Positions 32,031 through 35,545 of a stretch of DNA of 35,545 nucleotides are shown one piece after another. The notes under the pieces were generated by a model that was not told the origin of the DNA, searched no databases, and saw only the letters and a program-made list of their open reading frames with translations. Both the position numbers and the translations under genes were made by a program. The stretch is taken from positions 1-35,545 of IMG/VR virus record IMGVR_UViG_3300003894_000015. One strand, written 5' to 3'. Source of the DNA: a virus. Positions within the stretch are counted from its first letter, which is position 1; the number at the start of each line of letters is the position of its first letter.

Positions 32031-32882
32031 ATGCCAATACCTTCCAAGAATAAAGATGAAGATAAAAACAATTTTATGTCAAGATGTATGTCTGATTCAA
32101 AAATGAAGCAAGAATACCCAGATAATAAGCAAAGAACGGCAGTGTGTATTTCTAAAGCCACAGAAGATTGCCCATGTCTAGAAGCAGCAGACTTTGAACT
32201 TACCGTATCGCTATATGGATACGAAGAAGAACTAACTGAAGAAAATTTTTATTCTCCATCTGAAGCTGAATACGAAGACTGCGGAGAAGAATCAGAGGAG
32301 TGGGACGTTGCAGAAGCAAAGCCGGGACTATGGGAAAATATTCGCAAAAAGAAAGAAAGAGAAGGTAAAAACTACAAACCAGCTAAAAGGGGAGACAAAG
32401 ATAGACCAGACCCAGAAGCTTGGAAAAAGGCACAATCCATCTGGGATAAAATAGTATCTGAATACGAAGAAGGTCAGATGCAGAGAGAGCAATTAATGAA
32501 AATGCATGAACAGCTTTCTGAAATAGCGAGTATGCTAGAAGGAGTAAAATTTGAGGATTGGACCAAAGATATGATTTCAAAAGCTGAGATTTACATTCAA
32601 AATGTTTATGACTTTGTAGAAGCAAGAAAAGGCTATGCTGTGGAATATCAAGGAAGAAAAGTAAAACTAAATAAGCCCTTCCTTACTCCTGATGGACCAA
32701 AGAAGAGAAGCGTATATGTAAAGAATGACAAGGGTAATGTAGTAAAGGTTAACTTTGGCGATCCAAATATGGAAATCAAAAAGGATAATCCAGCACGACG
32801 CAAGAGCTTTAGAGCTAGGCACAATTGTGCTAATCCCGGCCCCAAATGGAAGGCTCGGTATTGGTCATGCAAATTTTGGTAA
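32031..32882 (+). CDS. Phage mosaic protein of unknown function
   Basis: A 283-residue, charged protein built from short segments I recall from unrelated phage proteins. The N-terminus has FMSRCMSDSKMKQEYPDNKQ then RTAVCISK, a motif seen at the edge of phage structural/protease proteins. The middle has KPGLWENIRKKKEREGKNYK. The C-terminus has VNFGDPNMEIKKDNPARRKS then FRARHNC...YWSCKFW. An acidic linker and helical region join them. The cysteines near both ends could pair or bind metal. Function is unknown. AAGGAG just upstream supports the start. Confidence 0.75.
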   Translation: MPIPSKNKDEDKNNFMSRCMSDSKMKQEYPDNKQRTAVCISKATEDCPCLEAADFELTVSLYGYEEELTEENFYSPSEAEYEDCGEESEEWDVAEAKPGLWENIRKKKEREGKNYKPAKRGDKDRPDPEAWKKAQSIWDKIVSEYEEGQMQREQLMKMHEQLSEIASMLEGVKFEDWTKDMISKAEIYIQNVYDFVEARKGYAVEYQGRKVKLNKPFLTPDGPKKRSVYVKNDKGNVVKVNFGDPNMEIKKDNPARRKSFRARHNCANPGPKWKARYWSCKFW

Positions 32883-33094
32883 AAAAATGGAAAGAACACC
32901 TAAAAGAAAACAATATGACATATTGGCAACACTGGAAGTTTGCTATAGGTCATGGAATAAGATGCATAAAAGCTGGTGTATACCTTTGCATACACGGATT
33001 AATGCCTTGCTTTTACCGGAGAGCGGGAAGTAAATTAGTAAAAATATTGGACAAAGATTTCACAGAGCATAAAAAACATGTCATTAATAAATAG
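32867..33094 (+). CDS. DUF6356-like small membrane protein
   Basis: A 75-residue protein. The core MTYWQHWKFAIGHGIRCIKA then GVYLCIHGLMPCFYRRAGSK follows the DUF6356 pattern of a short helix plus a hydrophobic helix and 'HA..P......S'. It is probably a single-pass membrane protein. The start is uncertain: ATG 32867 overlaps the previous gene by 16 bases, ATG 32846 is another in-frame option, and ATG 32914 would leave only the conserved core. Ribosome-binding sites are weak for all. It overlaps the PAP2 gene start by 17 bases. Function unknown. Confidence 0.6.
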   Translation: MQILVKKWKEHLKENNMTYWQHWKFAIGHGIRCIKAGVYLCIHGLMPCFYRRAGSKLVKILDKDFTEHKKHVINK

Positions 33095-33773
33095 AGTAGC
33101 TAAAATTATAGACCACAAAAAGTCTATCGATGAAATTGGATATCTAAAAAAGGATACTCCTTACTATGATGATTTGTCCATATTAAATATAGATATCAAA
33201 TCTATTCTAAAGCAACCAGCTAAAAATAGTAGCTCTCAAACAGAAAAAGAATTAAGGGCTATATCTGAAGCAACTAAGTCTAGAACAAGAAAAGAAATAG
33301 ATCTAGTTTGGGGCGTTGATCAAGAGCCGTTGACGTTGTTTAAAAACTTTCTTGAAACAAAAAGGGATAGGAAATTTCCCCAAGCAACATTCGATGAATA
33401 CTACAATATACTAGAACAATACATATATGCTCTGAAGTATTATTTCAATAGAGCTAGGCCAGAACAAATTGCTCCATTCTACAATGTTGACATAGATATT
33501 ATCTACACAGATACACACCACACGCCATCTTATCCTAGTGGCCATACGATGTATTCTGAATTAGCTGCCCATATTCTTTCAGATTTGTATCCAGAATACA
33601 CAGAAGAATTTTTTAGGTTGTCAGAATACTGCGGTCTTGCTAGAATATTACAGGGCGTTCACTACCCATCAGACAATGAAGCTAGTAAAGTTGCAGTTAG
33701 AATTTTATATCCAAAAATTAAGGAAAGGATTTCAAATGAGCAAAAAAATAAAGACTTTCCCACTAACAAATAA
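33078..33773 (+). CDS. PAP2-superfamily phosphatase
   Basis: A 231-residue protein with all three PAP2/acid-phosphatase motifs: KX6RP as K120...R127-P128 (KYYFNRARP); PSGH at 153-156 (YPSGHTMYS); and R-x5-H-x3-D as R189, H195 and D199 (ARILQGVHYPSD). The third motif has Ala where Ser is usual before Arg. No membrane helices are evident, so a soluble phosphatase rather than a lipid phosphatase is likely; the substrate is unknown. It overlaps the DUF6356-like gene and a 31-residue ORF at its end. Rare in phages in my experience. Confidence 0.85.
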   Translation: MSLINRVAKIIDHKKSIDEIGYLKKDTPYYDDLSILNIDIKSILKQPAKNSSSQTEKELRAISEATKSRTRKEIDLVWGVDQEPLTLFKNFLETKRDRKFPQATFDEYYNILEQYIYALKYYFNRARPEQIAPFYNVDIDIIYTDTHHTPSYPSGHTMYSELAAHILSDLYPEYTEEFFRLSEYCGLARILQGVHYPSDNEASKVAVRILYPKIKERISNEQKNKDFPTNK

Positions 33774-33831
33774 TCCAAGACCAAGCGATAAGGAACCAGT
33801 CAAAAGGCCAATGGGTCCAGTTAAGAAGTAG
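33736..33831 (+). CDS. Tiny basic Pro/Lys-rich protein
   Basis: A 31-residue ORF (ATG 33736, TAG 33829-33831) overlapping the end of the PAP2 gene by 38 bases in another frame. AAAGGA at 33724-33729 is well spaced. The product (MSKKIKTFPLTNNPRPSDKE then PVKRPMGPVKK) is basic and proline-rich. Such small Pro/Lys proteins recur in phages. It could be a short regulator, but the evidence is the start context only. A longer version from 33637 in the same frame lies inside the PAP2 gene and is less likely. Confidence 0.45.
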   Translation: MSKKIKTFPLTNNPRPSDKEPVKRPMGPVKK

Positions 33832-33837
33832 TTTTCT

Positions 33838-34377
33838 ATGAAACATCACTATAAAGATCTTGAATTATACAAACAATTACATTCTAACAACTCTCATTAT
33901 GGTGACACGGGAGCAAGATATGTAAAAAGAATAGCTTCTCATATTGAACAATGCAAACCTGACTCTGTTCTAGACTTTGGTTGCGGCAAGGGGAAACTTG
34001 CATTAGAATTATCTAAATTAGGACTGAATATAGATGAGTATGACCCTGCAATTAAAGGTAAAGAAAAAATACCGCATAAACACTACGATATGATAATAAC
34101 AACTGATGTATTAGAACATCTATATGAAGAAGAAATTTCTACTATTTGTGAAGAATTTGTTGCCATAAAACCAAAAACAATGTTTCACGTTATTTGTACA
34201 AGATTGGCTGACAATTTATTACCAGACGGATCAAATGCACACAAGACAGTCAAAACTATAGAATGGTGGAATGATAAACTAAAGGAATATACTGGATACA
34301 GAACAGAGGTTATCAAGAACCCTAAAGATATTAATCAATCACAAACATCAATAATCTTAATGTACGATAAGGCTTAA
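33838..34377 (+). CDS. Class I SAM-dependent methyltransferase
   Basis: A 179-residue methyltransferase. Motif I is SVLDFGCGKGKLALEL (43-58), the SAM-binding glycine loop. It is followed by IDEYDPAIKGK (acidic motif II position) and YDMIITTDVLEHLYEEEIST (motif IV/post-I region, typical of methyltransferase-11/23). The substrate is unknown. No nucleic-acid recognition domain is present, so small molecules, sugars or proteins are more likely than DNA bases. It lies in the accessory cluster with glycosyltransferase, PAP2 and cupin, and may be part of a modification pathway. Confidence 0.85.
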   Translation: MKHHYKDLELYKQLHSNNSHYGDTGARYVKRIASHIEQCKPDSVLDFGCGKGKLALELSKLGLNIDEYDPAIKGKEKIPHKHYDMIITTDVLEHLYEEEISTICEEFVAIKPKTMFHVICTRLADNLLPDGSNAHKTVKTIEWWNDKLKEYTGYRTEVIKNPKDINQSQTSIILMYDKA

Positions 34378-34437
34378 TTACAATTGCGATAGAAATAAGT
34401 AGTCTAATTTTCACACACATGACAATATAGAGATAAT

Positions 34438-34785
34438 ATGAATACACAAGGAAAAGTTTGGGGAACAACCTCTTCTTTGTTTTGCAAAAACAATGTAGAA
34501 ATACATAGAGTAGTAATTAAAGAGGGTGGCTATTGTTCTAAACACAAGCACGACTATAAATATAATGCTTTTTTTGTTGAAAGGGGTCAATTAAAAATTA
34601 CAGTTTGGAAAAATGATTATGATTTAGTTGACGAGACGGTTATAAGAGACAATCAAATGTCAACAGTGCATCCTAAAGAGTATCATAAGTTTGAAGCTAT
34701 TGAAGACACAGTTGCATATGAAATTTACTGGACTGAAATTGACACAAAAGACATCATAAGAGAGGATTGCGGAGGTCAATATTGA
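34438..34785 (+). CDS. Cupin-domain protein
   Basis: A 115-residue single cupin. Cupin motif 1 is GGYCSKHKHDYKYNAFFVER then G (about 31-51), with metal-ligand histidines and Glu. Motif 2 is around TVHPKEYHKFEAIED (about 77-91). Family members are isomerases, dioxygenases or binding proteins; small sugar-nucleotide isomerase-like cupins look closest. Together with glycosyltransferases and a methyltransferase, a sugar-modifying role is a reasonable guess. It starts after a 60-base gap and overlaps the polymerase start by 4 bases. Confidence 0.8.
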   Translation: MNTQGKVWGTTSSLFCKNNVEIHRVVIKEGGYCSKHKHDYKYNAFFVERGQLKITVWKNDYDLVDETVIRDNQMSTVHPKEYHKFEAIEDTVAYEIYWTEIDTKDIIREDCGGQY

Positions 34786-35545
34786 ACTGGTATCCATTGA
34801 ATAATTTTACACATTACAGTTTGCTAAAAGGATTCTCAAAACCAACTGAACTTGCTAAGATTTGTGCTGATAATGATTATCCAGCATGTGGTATTTCAGA
34901 TTACAAGTCTATTTCTGGTTGTGTTTCTTTTTTTCAGGCTTGCAAGAAGGTTGGTGTTAAGCCAATCCTTGGCTGTTCATTTGATAATACTACAGTCTTT
35001 GCTAGAAATAAGGCTGGCTGGCTTGACCTAATAGAGATGGTATCGTCTCTAGACGAAGACGGAAATGTTAATACAAAATTCTGTCAAGAGATTATGTCAA
35101 AAGACAATCTCATAGCTACAAGTAAAGATGTTCAGCCAAGCTACTACGTTGAGTCTAAGCAGGCTGATCTACACAGGGTGTTATTGTGTTCAGCGTTAAA
35201 GACCACGCTACCTAAAGTGCAAAAACAACTTCGCAAGAACGAACTGGATAAAGCAGTATCGCAATACTTTACGCACGATGACAAGTGTATAAAGCCCACT
35301 GCGGTAACAAAAGAATTGCAACTTATCTACGAAGTGTGCGAGGACTATGACATTCTTAGTCCACCAATGCTTCCAAAGTTTGATTGTCCCAATGGACTAT
35401 CTGAAGAAGACTACCTTAAAGTACTTGCTAGAGAAGGCTGGAAACGTCACCTTATTGACACTGGTAAAGTAAAGAAACCAGAAGATAAACAGAAATATCT
35501 AGATAGATTTAATTCAGAACTACAAGTCATTAAAGATGCAAATCT
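34782..35545 (+). CDS. dnaE: DNA polymerase III alpha (DnaE)-like, N-terminal part
   Basis: Open to the window end (254 codons plus 2 bases) with a TTG start: GGAGG at 34771-34775 with 6-base spacing, overlapping the cupin stop. It encodes a PHP-domain N-terminus: FTHYSLLKGFSKPTELAKIC, then YPACGISDYKSISGCVSFFQ and VGVKPILGCSF. It continues into PPMLPKFDCPNGLSEEDYLK, the DnaE linker pattern. It would be the replicative polymerase working with the helicase and primase. The first HxH histidine of a canonical PHP domain is absent, so PHP metal binding may be reduced. The catalytic palm lies beyond the window. Confidence 0.88.
   Translation, partial: MNWYPLNNFTHYSLLKGFSKPTELAKICADNDYPACGISDYKSISGCVSFFQACKKVGVKPILGCSFDNTTVFARNKAGWLDLIEMVSSLDEDGNVNTKFCQEIMSKDNLIATSKDVQPSYYVESKQADLHRVLLCSALKTTLPKVQKQLRKNELDKAVSQYFTHDDKCIKPTAVTKELQLIYEVCEDYDILSPPMLPKFDCPNGLSEEDYLKVLAREGWKRHLIDTGKVKKPEDKQKYLDRFNSELQVIKDAN

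Noticed and set aside
32755-33033. 92-residue ORF starting MAIQIWKSKR
   Set aside because: It overlaps the end of the 32031 gene and the whole DUF6356-like gene out of frame, has no ribosome-binding site, and lacks a domain-like pattern.
34378-34437. Host-type sigma-70 promoter before the cupin gene
   Set aside because: TATAGA/TTTTCA-like boxes can be picked out but spacing and consensus are poor, and the GTGTATATAA motif is absent.

Overview
The window is an internal stretch of a tailed double-stranded DNA phage genome (Caudoviricetes). All supported genes lie on the + strand, are packed end to end with ATGA, TAATG or TGATG junctions, and have A/T-rich codon use. Gene content is typical of a large lytic phage with its own replisome, nucleotide metabolism and fibres. 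A cobalamin-dependent (class II) ribonucleotide reductase, PhoH, RCC1 and LamG fibre domains, and a fibre module I recall from marine viral proteins all suggest an aquatic environment. The host cannot be named from the sequence. No tRNA, integrase, CRISPR array or insertion sequence was seen.

Layout. (a) 1-2564: end of a cytidine/dCMP deaminase, a nucleoside deoxyribosyltransferase-like protein and two glycosyltransferases. (b) 2557-3864: two unknown small proteins and a sigma-70-like factor. (c) 3865-4670: a Gly/Ala/Thr-rich, probably abundant protein that alone has both a putative promoter and a strong hairpin terminator. (d) 4684-6436: membrane PAS protein, holin-like protein and papain-like cysteine peptidase. 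(e) 6436-17347: fibre/adhesin block. It includes an RCC1-propeller fibre, two more proteins sharing the same N-terminal module, a fibre with six 39-residue repeats, a Cys-rich adhesin, and a pair of tiny paralogues. (f) 17359-19153: four small membrane or exported proteins. (g) 19195-22843: class II ribonucleotide reductase, dUTPase, PhoH and an FmdB-type zinc ribbon. (h) 22843-31166: recombination and replication genes: RecA/UvsX-like recombinase, endonuclease-like protein, possible UvsY-like mediator, DnaB-type helicase, primase, dNMP kinase, and a RecB/Cas4-type nuclease with an iron-sulphur-like Cys pattern. (i) 31170-34785: glycosyltransferase, motif-mosaic protein, DUF6356-like membrane protein, PAP2 phosphatase, methyltransferase and cupin. 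(j) 34782 to the end: start of a DnaE-type DNA polymerase.

How the genes work together. The deaminase, dUTPase, ribonucleotide reductase and dNMP kinase would feed dNTPs to a DnaE/DnaB/DnaG replisome. The RecA-like protein, its putative mediator and the RecB-like nuclease would serve recombination-dependent replication. The sigma-like factor sits just upstream of one of two intergenic GTGTATATAA motifs and may drive structural gene expression. The strongest novelty candidates are: the RCC1-propeller fibre with two diverged cupredoxin-like inserts; the PAS/holin-like/papain-peptidase trio; the possible UvsY-like protein; the shared promoter-like motif; and the 31-35 kb accessory cluster.
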